Shown here piece after piece: positions 42,274 to 50,691 of a stretch of DNA of 64,000 nt. Location: positions 9,300,001 to 9,364,000 of the forward strand of contig OY783205.1 in the NCBI GenBank assembly GCA_963678705.1, given 5' to 3'. Every line of letters starts with the position of its first letter. Position 1 is the first letter of the stretch. Made by a program: the position numbers and the translations under genes. The DNA comes from Panorpa germanica. Lineage: Eukaryota; Arthropoda; Insecta; Mecoptera; Panorpidae. Under the pieces are notes generated by a model, which saw only the letters and a program-made list of their open reading frames with translations, was not told the DNA's origin and did no database searches.

Positions 42274-42402
42274 TCGCTAATAAAACGTTGTGGTAAGCAC
42301 TACTACTTTCTGAATTATTTGCCAAGATGTCACTACTTATCCAAGTTCTACTTAGGGAAGCAGTGTTGTCAAGTGGAAGAGAAGTGGACTTATAAAAATT
42401 AC
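42274..42402 (-). repeat. Array unit 15, left fragment, cut by Polinton
   Basis: The next unit begins in phase and is interrupted after 129 bp by the Polinton. Its last six bases (AATTAC) are the left target-site copy. The remainder of the same unit resumes at 63635. Confidence 0.95.
42397..42402 (+). repeat. Left Polinton target-site duplication
   Basis: AATTAC, identical to 63635-63640. Other array units contain the hexamer once at this place, so it is a true 6 bp duplication, the length expected for Polintons. Confidence 0.97.
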
Positions 42403-42800
42403 AGTAGTGGTACAAAGCGGGTTCTGGCTTAAATTTGAAGTTGAGTTGGAAATTATTGGGGTGGGGATGCATATAAGTCACGGTATGAAGAAGGGGGCGT
42501 GGCTATACTTGGAAGAATGTAAAAGGGGGTAAGGGTGGGGATGCATATAGGTCATATGTTCAAATGCCATGTATAGGATGTATTGCTATTGGATTAGAAG
42601 ATGATGACGTCATTACAGCTTTTATCTGTTAGTACAGTCTCTTTAATATCCTAGGATATGAGTGAGAAAGCAGTAATATGAAAGAGTGAGATAGCGATAA
42701 TAAGTATTACGTGTGTGTGTTAGTATTGGTGTAGAAGATATGATCGTAATTATTGCATTCTTAGTCAATTTCCGGAAACCAATCGTTTATGTTCGTGTCC
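42403..42800 (+). repeat. Left terminal inverted repeat of the Polinton
   Basis: About 398 bp matching the reverse complement of 63231-63634. The outer ~70 bp are nearly perfect (begins agtagtggtacaaagcggg); further in there are substitutions and short length differences. The terminal AGTAGT is a short tandem repeat of the kind seen at Polinton ends. G-rich tracts follow at ~42460-42540. No gene was seen. Confidence 0.92.
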
Positions 42801-42893
42801 TGAGATATGTGTGAGGAAGCAGTATTGTGAAAGAGTGAAATAGAAATATAAATTTTATTTTAAAACAAGCGCATTCCTTGTTCATCTTATATG

Positions 42894-43079
42894 CACTCGT
42901 AAGACCACAAATTCACCAGAAAAAAAACAATATTTTCCAAACGTTGATAAAAGCAGTAATATGAAAGGTGTGAGAACTTTGGATATAAATTATTCACACT
43001 CGTAAGACCACGAATTCACCAGAAAAAAACAATTGATAAAAGCAGCGCACGTGTTAAACTGTGTGAGAACTTTGGTATA
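42894..43079 (+). repeat. Subterminal direct repeat pair
   Basis: Two copies, 42894-42986 and 42997-43079, both running from cactcgtaagaccac to tgtgagaactttgg. A related short block, like aagcagtaatatgaaag, also occurs at ~42668, ~42817 and 42951. The placement just inside the TIR could mean a replication or transcription control site; that is inference. Confidence 0.7.
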
Positions 43080-43605
43080 CATTTCATGTTTTAGTTAAAT
43101 GTAGGGGGCCGGATTGGGTATTGTTGTATTAGATTATTTATTTAAGTATACTAAAAGTTATAATATACGTACATTATATCATTGATGATTCTCAAAGCAT
43201 ACAGTTATTTTTTTTTTTTTTTTTTCTATGTGTTGTAATAATCATAAAGTCTTATAAGTCAGACAATGGTGTTGTTTTACATATATGAGGTTATAACACC
43301 ACAGTAACTGTTAAAATAGTAGGAGGATATTTTATTATACAAATTTATTAGGCAGCGGTTTGATCCATATGTATGAGGCTATATAGGTTGTGGATAATAG
43401 TAGAATCACAATTAGCTAAACCAAAAGCTCTAACTTAAGTTGAAACAAACTTTTTAAAATAAAACTGCTCGAAGGGTCGGGGCCCTGAGAATTTTATTTA
43501 TTTTAAATGCGCGGGGATGATAGAATTAAGAATTGATAGTCTGATGGTAAATATATTATAGTATTAAATAAGTAAAGTGCTACCCTGTTAAATTTTTATA
43601 TTATA

Positions 43606-43608
<3 letters not shown>

Positions 43609-43670
<62 letters not shown>
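43609..43670. repeat. TA dinucleotide microsatellite
   Basis: About 30 TA units in a row with one TG interruption near the right end, in the gene-free left part of the Polinton. Confidence 0.95.
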
Positions 43671-44002
43671 AGTCTAAGAATATGATTGTGTCACATTAAA
43701 CCAAAAGGATTTTGTGCAGTTTGTGTATTAAAGTGTCTTGCAAAGTCTTGTTCTGAGTTAGTTAATGAATATTAGTTCTTTTTAAATAATTTAGTGGCTA
43801 TTTAGTGCTATTTAAAAACAAACAAAAATTTATCAATAATTTCAGTTTGGAAGTGGATAATTATGTGGTAAGTAAATTTTGTATAAGATTTTGTATGTTT
43901 ACAATAAATTTAATAGTAGTTTTCAAATATTTACAGGTGTCTATAGCGTTTCAACCTAATCTTGAGTTTTTACCGTTTGAACCCTTTTAGACTTTCATAC
44001 TT

Positions 44003-44752
44003 ATGAGCAAACAGTTAGGTAAGTTAATTTTTAATACTTTTTAGATAATTTTAATTTAGTTATAATAATAATAGTTTTAAATGTCAACAGAATATTGCTG
44101 TGCATATCTGTATTCCGATGATACATTGGATTATACGTGTCCAAACATAGTTCATCCTGGAGTACAAGTAAGTTCTACTTCTTTTGCTTTAGTATTTCAA
44201 ATCCTTATTTATTTACATAATATTTATTTATAGTTATGCAATCTTCATATGAAAGAGCGTGCGATTGATTGTAACAACTACCACCTTATAAGGAAATTTT
44301 ATGAATTTGAAAAATTAGGTTATAAAATAAGTGAGGTAGCAAAATTAGAATTAAAATTAAGGAAAGAATTTGAATTTAAATATAATATAAAATCAGATTT
44401 GAAACATGAAAATTTTAAAAATATTCTAAGAGCATTAAGAACGGGCTATTTTGATGATTTATATAACGCATATATATATCATAAAATACGTTTATTTGAT
44501 TTTGGTAATAAAGTTATAAATTTTAATTTAGTTAAATATTTATATATGCTACATCAGTTTAATGAAATTTCTTATTCCAAATTAGAGAAATTAAATGCAA
44601 TTGAAAAGTATCAGTTACATATAGAACTGGAACCTGATAAATTTGATTATTTTGAAAGTGAAGAAAAACAAAATTATTCTAAATCATTATCTTCATTAGA
44701 AGAAGAAGAAAAAGAAATTTTATATTTGGATGCCTTTAGGTTTGATTTCTAA
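44003..44752 (+). CDS. Unrecognised small Polinton gene with candidate spliced leader exons
   Basis: The main exon contains an open frame of 167 codons from 44249, rich in Lys, Glu and Tyr and ending in an acidic stretch (LSSLEEEEKE). Good GT-AG boundaries upstream suggest exons 44003-44018, 44091-44167 and 44234-44752, with introns of 72 and 66 bp. The exon lengths keep one frame, and the added leader contributes several Cys residues and a His, which could bind a metal. Introns are known in some Polinton genes and the lengths suit insects. If splicing does not occur, the gene simply starts at 44249. No family was recognised, and nothing in the sequence reveals its function. It is followed 57 bp downstream by another unrecognised gene on the same strand. 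Confidence 0.55.
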
Positions 44753-44809
44753 GCCAGTTATATATGTTACTTTCATTTTATATATATTTAAATTTCTATC
44801 TCTGGTATA

Positions 44810-45244
44810 ATGTATATTAGAAGTTATAGTCCCCGCTTATTATTTGAATTGAATGAAGGAGATAATATTTTTATTTTACCCAAGTTAATAAATATTAATA
44901 TAAATTTTCGGTCATTTATAGGGTGTTCTGAATTAGTACTAACTGTATTAATTGATAATGTTGATTTAATTTATTTACATGTACTACATATTGCAAATGA
45001 GTTTAGTCTATGTATAAATTTGAAATTAAATTGTGGATTAGAGTCTCATTTAATGTTGGATTTTAATATGTTTGATGAGTTTCAATTTTATGACCGATAC
45101 GTTACACACAAAAGTACTTTTTATAGAGATTTTAGGAACGGTCTATTTTTTAAGCTTGGAGTATCAGATTCCGGCTACGGAAGTATGGATTCCTTAGAAT
45201 GGATAATGGTAGACGAAGAATTAGAAGTTAGTGATAATGAGTAA
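44810..45244 (+). CDS. Unrecognised Polinton protein, 144 residues
   Basis: Intact open frame starting MYIRSYSPRLLFELNEGDN and ending in an acidic tail (VDEELEVSDNE). Hydrophobic beta-like segments alternate through the middle (residues ~20-90); there is no signal peptide or transmembrane helix. It sits between the preceding spliced small gene and the 348-residue gene, all on the plus strand, in the left arm where Polintons carry lineage-specific genes. No family was recognised. Base composition is like its neighbours, so it is probably a real element gene rather than chance. Confidence 0.55.
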   Translation: MYIRSYSPRLLFELNEGDNIFILPKLINININFRSFIGCSELVLTVLIDNVDLIYLHVLHIANEFSLCINLKLNCGLESHLMLDFNMFDEFQFYDRYVTHKSTFYRDFRNGLFFKLGVSDSGYGSMDSLEWIMVDEELEVSDNE

Positions 45245-45427
45245 GGTTGATAGCGCAGAGTAAAAATCGTTGATACTTGATGCTAGACAACTGTGTTTTC
45301 AAGTTCGATTCCTGAACCAGAGCAATACCATAAAAAGTGATAATAACTTTGAAAAGTAATGCATTTAAGGTTGGGTTTTGAAATAAGTTTTAATTTTAAT
45401 AAATATAGTATAGGGAGGGGATTATAG

Positions 45428-45463
45428 TATATAAGCTGTAGATATTTTATATTTTCTTCAGTT
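45428..45463 (+). promoter_or_regulatory. Candidate TATA/initiator core promoter
   Basis: TATATAAG at 45428-45435 lies 32 bases before the A (45460) of TCAGTT, which matches the arthropod initiator consensus TCAGTY. The predicted transcript would start 47 bases before the ATG of the 348-residue gene. Motifs and spacing are as expected for an arthropod RNA polymerase II core promoter; activity is inferred. Confidence 0.55.
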
Positions 45464-45506
45464 ACAAATAAATATTTTAACAAGTTTAACTAAACATTTT
45501 ATAATA

Positions 45507-46553
45507 ATGGCTTATCGTTACAAACCATATCCAATGTTTAATAAAAATAAAAAGTTAAGTTTTGATAGTGATGAATCCGATTCTAAAATAATATATGATG
45601 ATTCTATATATTTATTAAAATCATTATATTATTTAAATAACAGTAAATCAAAACAAGCATTAGTTGGAATTAAAGTAAATAATTTATGTGAAGCCATTTT
45701 GAAAATAGAAAAGGTTAATGGAAATGGCGTTATTATATCAGAGCAGGATTGGAATACCCTGTTAAATAATAAAAACAACATTTCCAATTATTTTGAAGGA
45801 GGTGAATATTTAGATCAGCCTCACATAACCTTATCAAATTACACAATACATTTTCAAACTTTCTATGAAAAGCCAACTATGGTTCTTGAAGAAAATATAC
45901 AATGTTCACAGCAATATTTGAATGAACAAAAACTTAAATCATCTTCTGTTTATTTACAGAAAGAATCTTGGGACAACTTGCTTAATATATCTCATTGTAT
46001 AACAGTGACATTAAAAAATTATAATTTGTGTTCTAAATTAGTGGATAAATCTTTATATCAAGTTCAAAATAATTTGTTTAATGTGTTAAAGGATACTCAA
46101 AGTATAAATTATAAAAATCACAATATTAATTTTTATGAGTGTTTTATTAAAAATAATATAAATAACCATAAAATAGGATTAAATTGTACTAATCAGTTTG
46201 AACCAGAAATTTATATTTACAATAAATACAATTTTGGGCTAAAATTCAGTTTAGGTGATTATTTTGAACTTATAGAGCACATACAGCAATTGATTAATAT
46301 GTTTAATGAACAATTGTTTATATCATCCAATGTTCTAATAGGATCAAATTATAAAATAAATATATTTAATCCAAATAGTATTTCAATTACATCAAATTGT
46401 AAAACTTATATATCCGTGTTTTTAAATATTTATGATTTAATACATATCATGTCTTTAAATTATTATATTAACTTTAGTATTACTCATTTTTCTTGCATGC
46501 AGATTAACTTATTAAATACATATAATCTATTTTTAAATAATATTAAGAAATAA
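45507..46553 (+). CDS. Unrecognised Polinton protein, 348 residues
   Basis: Intact open frame, the largest in the left arm. The N-terminus is basic with an SDESDS patch (residues ~21-26). Two similar segments may be internal repeats: residues ~50-110 (ALVGIKVNNL, ISEQDWNTLLN) and ~145-175 (SSVYLQKESWDNLLN), each carrying a W-x-x-L-L/I motif after an acidic residue. The rest is Asn/Ile/Tyr-rich and beta-like. No transmembrane segment. A good TATA/initiator pair lies directly upstream. I do not recognise the family; the position outside the morphogenesis block and beside other variable genes suggests an accessory role. Confidence 0.55.
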   Translation: MAYRYKPYPMFNKNKKLSFDSDESDSKIIYDDSIYLLKSLYYLNNSKSKQALVGIKVNNLCEAILKIEKVNGNGVIISEQDWNTLLNNKNNISNYFEGGEYLDQPHITLSNYTIHFQTFYEKPTMVLEENIQCSQQYLNEQKLKSSSVYLQKESWDNLLNISHCITVTLKNYNLCSKLVDKSLYQVQNNLFNVLKDTQSINYKNHNINFYECFIKNNINNHKIGLNCTNQFEPEIYIYNKYNFGLKFSLGDYFELIEHIQQLINMFNEQLFISSNVLIGSNYKINIFNPNSISITSNCKTYISVFLNIYDLIHIMSLNYYINFSITHFSCMQINLLNTYNLFLNNIKK

Positions 46554-46696
46554 AAATATTGGTGTTTCCAAAGAGGTTTTAACTGAATTTTTATTTCATG
46601 AATGTCAATAAATAAATTATGATGATATATTATTAAGAATGATCATATTATCAAATATGTCTTATATATTGGATGAAATATCAAAAATATTGTAAT

Positions 46697-47167
46697 TCAA
46701 TCATTTATAATATATAAAAATTTAAAATGTATATTTTTTTTTTTTTTATTTATTAAGGTATAACTATTTCCATTAGAATCATAATATAAATTAAAATTAC
46801 AATCACAACAGTTTCTTATTTGACATGGAGGTCCATCTCTTTGTATTCTTCCTTTGTTATAATGTTTGTAGCATAACCGACGCCCCTGCATATAGTGATC
46901 GTCTTTTAAATGTATTGGAAGCCGGTTCCAGTTTTGTTCAATATCGGTGGAAAACATTATATAATGCAAAAAGAACTCTAATGGTAGTAAATGCAACTCA
47001 TCGTCCGTAAGATTTTCTAGTAAACACTCACTTTCTTTGTATTTTTTTAGAACAGCTCCAACTTTTGAAATCGTTTTCGAAACTTGTTCATGATCATTTA
47101 AAAATTTATAATCCATTATTTGGTTATGAGATGGGTACTCTTTAATGACTTTAAAGATACTAATCAT
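46697..47167 (-). CDS. Unrecognised Cys-rich Polinton protein, 156 residues
   Basis: Open frame whose C-terminal half carries a Cys/His cluster (residues ~113-137: CYKHYNK followed by CQIRNCCDC), likely a zinc-binding site. The N-terminal half is helical and acidic (LENLTDDELHLLPLEFF, a pattern like F-box-type or small docking helices, though I do not claim that family). It ends just before the capsid gene on the same strand, so it may be co-transcribed with the capsid block. No homologous family was recognised. A Lys-rich, A-tract end follows. Confidence 0.45.
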   Translation of the reverse strand: MISIFKVIKEYPSHNQIMDYKFLNDHEQVSKTISKVGAVLKKYKESECLLENLTDDELHLLPLEFFLHYIMFSTDIEQNWNRLPIHLKDDHYMQGRRLCYKHYNKGRIQRDGPPCQIRNCCDCNFNLYYDSNGNSYTLINKKKKNIHFKFLYIIND

Positions 47168-47179
47168 TATTTATAATGG

Positions 47180-48387
47180 TTATGTAATTTTATTAACAAT
47201 TCCAGATAATGGTTTATACTCAACAATCCTGTCATGTAATATTAAACAATAAGCATGAACGTGTAGTCTGCAATATTTTCAGATGTTTCTAATTCAAGCC
47301 TTATATCAACTGGAGCAGGTTTTAGAAATTCTTTCTGTTTTGAACAATCTATTACTATTAAAGGTGCATTTTCTTTAAAATTCTTTAAATTTAAAATGGG
47401 ATTCGGCTCTTTATCATAGTATGATTTTTGGAAATTAGCATACATTTCATATGCTATTGCATACTTATTATTGTCATAATCAAGATTAAGATTATCATAG
47501 GGGTACACATCAGAATTTAAGTATAGTTTTACGTTTCTTAAGGTACAAGTGTGAAATTTACTCATATCCTTTGTAATATCGTCTTTACCTTCTCTTTGTT
47601 ACCCTAATATAACATAACGTGGCTTTTCAAGTGCTGTAGATGTTTTAATAGACCAAGATTGGTTTGTCGTGCGTGGCAACGCTGGATATTCGTACAAGTC
47701 CCAACTTCGAAAGCCAATATACAATGATTTATCGAGTTCTATTGTTTGTAATAATTCTACTTTCTTTTTATCTGATACATTTATATGAGGCATACGCCAT
47801 TGAATCTTTTCAATTGTTATTGATGATGTTATTTCGTCTTTGTTACTTATCCAAATTGCGTTATTATCGTTTTTTGATCGAATTAATATTAATTCATGCT
47901 TTACTGGTAATATAATTTTTTTAAAGTCTTCACAGAACCCAAATATTGTTTTAAGAGGAATACAAACACTAAAATTTCCCTTATTATCTAATAAATTGTT
48001 ACTTGTATCACGCCACCCCAAGTTTTCAAGTTGCAACTCATTGTTATTATATGAAACATATCCTTTCATAGTAGTGGTTATACCAGGATTTTTATTTGAA
48101 TCAATTTCAACCGAATTTATTTCATATTTTATACTTTCAAATAGGTATAAAATACCATTTAATATGAAAACAGGTGTAGATTTTGAAGTGTCTTTTGTTT
48201 TACCTTCAATGTATAAGTAAGATTCCGAGGGTAATGTATATACATTATGTTGATTTATTGGTATACGAATTTCGTCATTATATTCATAGCTGGTTGTGTT
48301 ATATGGACTGTATGAATGTATTTCATATTGGCTTAATGATTCGTCAAAGAGAATTTTATCTTCAATATTAAGCATATGAGCGGTCAT
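47180..48387 (-). pseudogene. PY: Polinton major capsid protein (double jelly-roll type), broken
   Basis: The product would be the main shell protein of a Polinton particle. Recognisable blocks: an N-terminal region with IPINQHNVYTLPSESYLYIEG, then FESIKYEINSVEID and NPGITTTMKGYVSY, a middle WRDTSNNLLDNKG region, KPRYVILG, and a C-terminal block with LYLNSDVYPYDNLNLDYD and YEMYANFQKSYY. This order matches Polinton major capsid proteins and the total length is about right for the family. The gene is broken (about two breaks), so no capsid is expected from this copy. It heads the minus-strand morphogenesis block with the penton-like protein, protease and PLA2-like protein upstream on the same strand. 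Confidence 0.85.
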
Positions 48388-48529
48388 TGTAGAGTATTTA
48401 TTTTAAATCCTAACGACTTAAGAAACTGTTTATTTTTTAATGTTATCCTCTTAAAAGGCTTGGTTGGACTACGCTGAGTTTGATTAAACGACGAATTATA
48501 TATTGTTTTTAAATTATGACATATACCCA

Positions 48530-49177
48530 TTATTGAATCTTTCGTATGTGAAATCTGCAGGAAATATTTTCTTTTCTAAAATTGATAAGTTCACCTTCTT
48601 CATTAACAATTTTTATAGAAATATTATCTATTTTCTGTACAACGATTGGAAGATAAATGATTTGCTTTGGAATTTCTATTATCTTATATCCTGGTGGAAC
48701 AGCAGGTGAAAACTCATGAATTGTGTGTACTAAACGTCCGTTTAGATAGGAACCGGATGTAATATTACATTCAATACGTATGTTATTTACTTTAATAATG
48801 TTTACCGGTAAGTTAGATACATGTAATTTATTAGGTTCTAATACTTGCTTATTAAATCCTAGTAATGAACCAATACAATTTTCTTTCGAAAAATCTATTT
48901 TTTCAGTACATATTATCTCACTTTGAAGGGTATTTGTATTTGCAGTTAAATTTAAAAATACTTCTTTTATTTGCTTATCAGCTTTGTCCTTAAATTCGCT
49001 GTTGTGTTTTATTACTCTAGAATCACCAATGCCTAACCTTAAATATTCCTGAATATCTTCCAATTCATATGAACCCACTGGTATTGAAATAACTTTACCA
49101 TCTCCATAATAAAATTTATTGTTAGTGTCGTCAATGTTTAGTATTGAATTAAATGTCTGAAAGTCGACTATTCCCAA
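48530..49177 (-). CDS. PX: Polinton minor capsid, penton-like (single jelly-roll) protein
   Basis: A 215-residue open frame of about the usual length for the family. Diagnostic blocks: an N-terminal YGDGKVISIPVGSYELEDI, a central NCIGSLLGF, IRIECNITSGSYLNG near residues ~130-145, HTIHEFSPAVPPGYKIIEIP at ~150-170 and INFRKENISCRFHI at the end. I recognise these as the small capsid protein that lies beside the major capsid gene in Polintons and is thought to form the pentameric vertices. Two genes of the capsid block are thus adjacent and co-oriented, 142 bp apart. The assignment of fold and vertex role rests on family knowledge, not on this sequence. Confidence 0.65.
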   Translation of the reverse strand: MGIVDFQTFNSILNIDDTNNKFYYGDGKVISIPVGSYELEDIQEYLRLGIGDSRVIKHNSEFKDKADKQIKEVFLNLTANTNTLQSEIICTEKIDFSKENCIGSLLGFNKQVLEPNKLHVSNLPVNIIKVNNIRIECNITSGSYLNGRLVHTIHEFSPAVPPGYKIIEIPKQIIYLPIVVQKIDNISIKIVNEEGELINFRKENISCRFHIRKIQ

Positions 49178-49354
49178 TTCAAACTATTCATCGTACAAAT
49201 CTATAGGAGGAAAAATATCGGCGCTTAATACGGATTTATTTCTAATAATTGTAAATGTCATAGACATTATTTTTTATTTAAAAATCCTTTCACGATAAGC
49301 TTAGTTATAGTAATAACAAATTAAAAATAAAACTCAGGTATTTATAGCAATATA

Positions 49355-49729
49355 TTATTTATTATAAATATAAGAATTTGAATACAAAAAGTGTAAGCAT
49401 AAATGTCCACAATTTACAGTATTAAATTTTTGAAATCTATCATAGTTATATTGAATAGTATTATTTTTAAAGTATTCAATTGCTTCTATTGGAGGTTGAA
49501 GGTTACCAAAACTATCAAAATATAAAATATTTTTATTTCTTTTTATGTAAGCTACCCAATGTGTTCCTGCTGATGTTTTATCATCTAAATTTATTATACC
49601 ACTTTCATTTATATACATTTTTTTAGGCAAATCATTTCTCATGAATACCCCTCTAAAGTGAGGGATATTAAATTTCTTGGCATATTTTCTTAAATCAACA
49701 TCAGTAAGGGCTCGTTTAGGTAGCTTCAA
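49355..49729 (-). CDS. PRO: Adenovirus-type (C5/Ulp1-like) cysteine protease
   Basis: A 124-residue open frame with the catalytic signature of adenain-like proteases: His57 in GTHWVAY, Asp72 in LYFDSFG and Cys107 in VNCGHLC, in the order and spacing expected. Such proteases cleave capsid precursor proteins during particle maturation. The length is short but usual for Polinton copies. Its start codon overlaps the stop of the upstream PLA2-like gene by four bases (49726-49729), a tight coupling suggesting a shared transcript. All three catalytic residues are present, so this gene looks whole even though the element as a whole is broken. Confidence 0.88.
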   Translation of the reverse strand: MKLPKRALTDVDLRKYAKKFNIPHFRGVFMRNDLPKKMYINESGIINLDDKTSAGTHWVAYIKRNKNILYFDSFGNLQPPIEAIEYFKNNTIQYNYDRFQKFNTVNCGHLCLHFLYSNSYIYNK

Positions 49730-50589
49730 CGAAAGTTTTTTGGATACGGATTAATATATAATCCTAACCCTTTTTTATAAGGTTTTAAATAAATTCCTTT
49801 GCCAGATTTTCCAATAGCAATTTCCTCCATAGTTTGGTTATGTTTTTGAGTTTCTGCTAACATTTTTTTTGCATCCTTTGCCTCATTTATTGCTTTTGCA
49901 ACACCTGCAACACCACCTGCCAATCCGCCTAGTGCTGATAATCCCGCCAATAATGGAATTAGAAATGGTAGAAAACCACCTACTTTTGGTATAGGAATTA
50001 TTCTTAGTTTATTAACTTTAAATTTTGACTTTTTATTAATTGATTGTTTTGCGGCTTGTGATGCAATTTTAATAGCTTTTGACACACTCTTAGGATTATC
50101 AGGGTTAATTAAAGTATTTTTTAGCGCACCACGAGCATTAAGAATAGCTTTCTTTAATGCTGCCATACTATGCTTGACCTTTCCCTTTATTTTCTTCTTT
50201 TTAATTTTTTTATTTCGTTTCAACCCCATTCCAAGTTTGGTTTTTATATTCATGATATTAGCAACAAGTAATGATGCTAAACGTTCACTTAACTTTGAAT
50301 CTTTAGAAAAATATTGCTTCCAAGCTTTCTCAATCAGTATTTTATCAGCTACGTGTCTTTTACTTAAATCTTTATAGCAGTGATATGCAATGTCATGTTC
50401 TTTACAAGCTGAGTCCAATGCATTAACTCCTTGATCTCCTCGGTTTAAACGTTCTATTAAACGTGTTCCAGGACCGCAATAGTTGTATCCAGGCAAGTGC
50501 AACTCAAAAGGTAATTTATTGATTAGTTTATCAATAAGACCATCACCTTTCTTTACTTTTATCATACTGACCAAAGTATGTGCTATCAT
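49726..50589 (-). CDS. Minor capsid protein with phospholipase A2-like and pX-like regions
   Basis: A 287-residue open frame. Residues ~30-75 carry a parvovirus-VP1-type phospholipase A2 domain: a calcium loop YCGPG at 37-41 and the catalytic pair His65-Asp66 in SACKEHDIAYH. In parvoviruses this domain breaches the endosomal membrane during entry. Residues ~123-140 are a Lys/Arg-rich nuclear-localisation-like stretch, and ~203-232 form a long Gly/Ala/Leu hydrophobic segment (FLPFLIPLLAGLSALGGLAG) that resembles membrane-active minor capsid proteins. The C-terminus has repeated short motifs (GKGIYLKPY, GLGLYINPY). It is likely an internal capsid protein cleaved by the neighbouring protease. 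It looks whole. It is divergent from the ATPase gene across a short AT-rich gap at 50590-50691. Confidence 0.8.
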   Translation of the reverse strand: MIAHTLVSMIKVKKGDGLIDKLINKLPFELHLPGYNYCGPGTRLIERLNRGDQGVNALDSACKEHDIAYHCYKDLSKRHVADKILIEKAWKQYFSKDSKLSERLASLLVANIMNIKTKLGMGLKRNKKIKKKKIKGKVKHSMAALKKAILNARGALKNTLINPDNPKSVSKAIKIASQAAKQSINKKSKFKVNKLRIIPIPKVGGFLPFLIPLLAGLSALGGLAGGVAGVAKAINEAKDAKKMLAETQKHNQTMEEIAIGKSGKGIYLKPYKKGLGLYINPYPKNFR

Positions 50590-50691
50590 CCAATTTTATA
50601 CTTTATAATATTTTCATATATGAAGATTAAACATTTAAAATGTATTCTATTAGTTTATAACACATGCCAGGTTAAACAATGAAGTTTGTAA

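Larger units (their letters stand above)
1..42402 (-). repeat. BEL/Pao-derived macrosatellite array, ~3,017 bp unit, 14 whole copies
   Basis: The same ~3 kb block repeats head to tail without spacers. Taking window position 1 as phase, copies start at 1, 3019, 6036, 9053, 12071, 15088, 18105, 21136, 24151, 27169, 30185, 33199, 36216, 39257 and 42274. Unit lengths are 3014-3041 bp, most often 3017 or 3018. On the minus strand each unit encodes a BEL/Pao integrase region, the DUF5641-type C-terminal domain, an unrecognised Ser/Asn-rich frame and a short RNase H remnant. No LTR, gag, protease or reverse transcriptase was recognised, so the unit is an internally deleted fossil, not a complete element. 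The array resumes after the Polinton at 63635 and continues past both window ends. Identical junctions between parts in every copy show amplification of one rearranged unit rather than repeated independent insertion. Confidence 0.95.
42801..44002. other. Left subterminal region of the Polinton without a clear gene
   Basis: About 1.2 kb between the left TIR and the first coding start. It holds a pair of ~85-90 bp direct repeats (42894-42986 and 42997-43079), a T-run near 43207-43226 and a TA microsatellite near 43609-43670. A candidate non-coding leader exon ends at 43867, followed by a 69 bp GT-AG intron (43868-43936). A 61-codon open stretch at 43805-43990 spans that intron and is probably not a gene. 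Confidence 0.6.

Noticed and set aside
1-42402. Independent insertion of fourteen retrotransposons, or a CRISPR-like or rDNA array
   Set aside because: Identical unit junctions, no target duplications, no LTRs and no rRNA sequence; unit length and content fit only tandem amplification of one rearranged unit.
43140-43670. A possible SINE or poly(A)-tailed insertion suggested by the T-run and TA repeat
   Set aside because: No pol III boxes, no target duplication and no repeat body between the simple-sequence tracts were found.
43805-43990. A 61-codon frame in the left Polinton arm
   Set aside because: It runs across a good GT-AG intron and shows no recognisable domain.
45245-45318. A tRNA-like stretch with a B-box-like ttcgattcc and GGTT/AACC ends
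   Set aside because: The T-arm and acceptor pairings use the same bases, the D-arm does not fold and the D-loop GG is missing. At most it is a degraded tRNA-related relic.
47664-48371. Plus-strand open frames opposite the major capsid gene
   Set aside because: Antisense to a recognised capsid gene; hydrophobic composition is that expected of a complementary reading.
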